In this document: positions 63,999 to 64,000 of the stretch, one piece after another
How the letters are laid out: the number at the start of each line of letters is the position of its first letter
Numbering within the stretch: the first letter of the stretch is position 1
Assembly (NCBI RefSeq): GCF_000013665.1
Contig: NC_007912.1
Location: 2,900,501-2,964,500, forward strand
Length of the DNA stretch: 64,000 nucleotides
Source: Saccharophagus degradans 2-40
GTDB lineage: Bacteria > Pseudomonadota > Gammaproteobacteria > Pseudomonadales > Cellvibrionaceae
Direction of reading: 5' to 3'
Position numbers and translations under genes: made by a program
Notes under the pieces: generated by a model
What the model saw: only the letters and a program-made list of their open reading frames with translations
Databases searched by the model: none
Told to the model about the DNA's origin: nothing

Positions 63999-64000
63999 AA

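Noticed and set aside
51951-64000. CRISPR array
   Set aside because: The repeats are attC sites: variable in length (60-140 bases), with structured inner stems, spaced by genes; they lack the uniform short repeats and spacers of CRISPR.

Overview
The window looks like the chromosome of a marine, polysaccharide-degrading gammaproteobacterium close to Saccharophagus degradans (Cellvibrionales). The reasons are two pectate lyases with CBM2 and CBM35-like modules joined by poly-serine linkers, lipoprotein glycan enzymes, large TonB-dependent receptors, a PEP-CTERM protein and moderate GC content. The species name is an inference; no search was run.

Layout. 1-4372: a MacB/FtsX-type ABC efflux system (ATPase cut by the window edge, two permeases, periplasmic adaptor). 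4452-7323: a GPH-type sugar symporter divergent from a GH5 mannanase lipoprotein, with a LacI-type operator between them. 7550-15445: a PEP-CTERM protein, a membrane-bound REC-domain protein and two TonB-dependent receptors. 15759-16349: a MITE-like inverted-repeat element touching a small membrane-protein gene. 16432-17418: a Gfo/Idh/MocA oxidoreductase. 17600-20068: a sulfide/persulfide detoxification operon (BigR/SqrR-like ArsR regulator, rhodanese, TauE/SafE, ETHE1-like persulfide dioxygenase). 20226-22227: a two-component system. 22312-24795: leuA divergent from an Lrp/AsnC regulator. 25049-29351: a hydrolase lipoprotein, a PRC-barrel protein with an unlisted 56-residue partner, and small unknown genes. 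29563-37420: a pectin locus (PL1 lipoprotein, CBM2-CBM35-PL3, CBM2-CBM35-PL1). 38811-43810: a secreted SGNH-fold protein that has lost its catalytic residues, a frameshifted lipoprotein, a BNR/sialidase-fold lipoprotein and a chemoreceptor.

43875-51900 is a mosaic of decayed and mobile DNA: a broken serine-hydrolase gene, relics of integron cassettes, a GFA-family gene with a frameshift, a GC-richer medium-chain dehydrogenase, a ParD-like/methionine aminopeptidase gene pair, and a frameshifted REP-associated (Y1/HUH) transposase with an internally deleted copy about 2.6 kb away.

51951-64000 is a run of at least 22 attC sites separating small genes that all read on the minus strand. This is the body of a sedentary chromosomal integron. 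Gene and attC orientation put the integrase and attI beyond the right edge, so 44-52 kb is the old, decaying distal end. Most cassette products are unknown. Recognisable ones are a DUF2971 protein, an NTF2-like lipoprotein, zinc-ribbon proteins and a free-standing homologue of EF-Tu domain III. Two cassettes share a conserved 310-base segment without an intact gene. The integron, the duplicated geneless cassette, the SGNH pseudoenzyme and the ParD-like/MetAP pair are the most promising leads.
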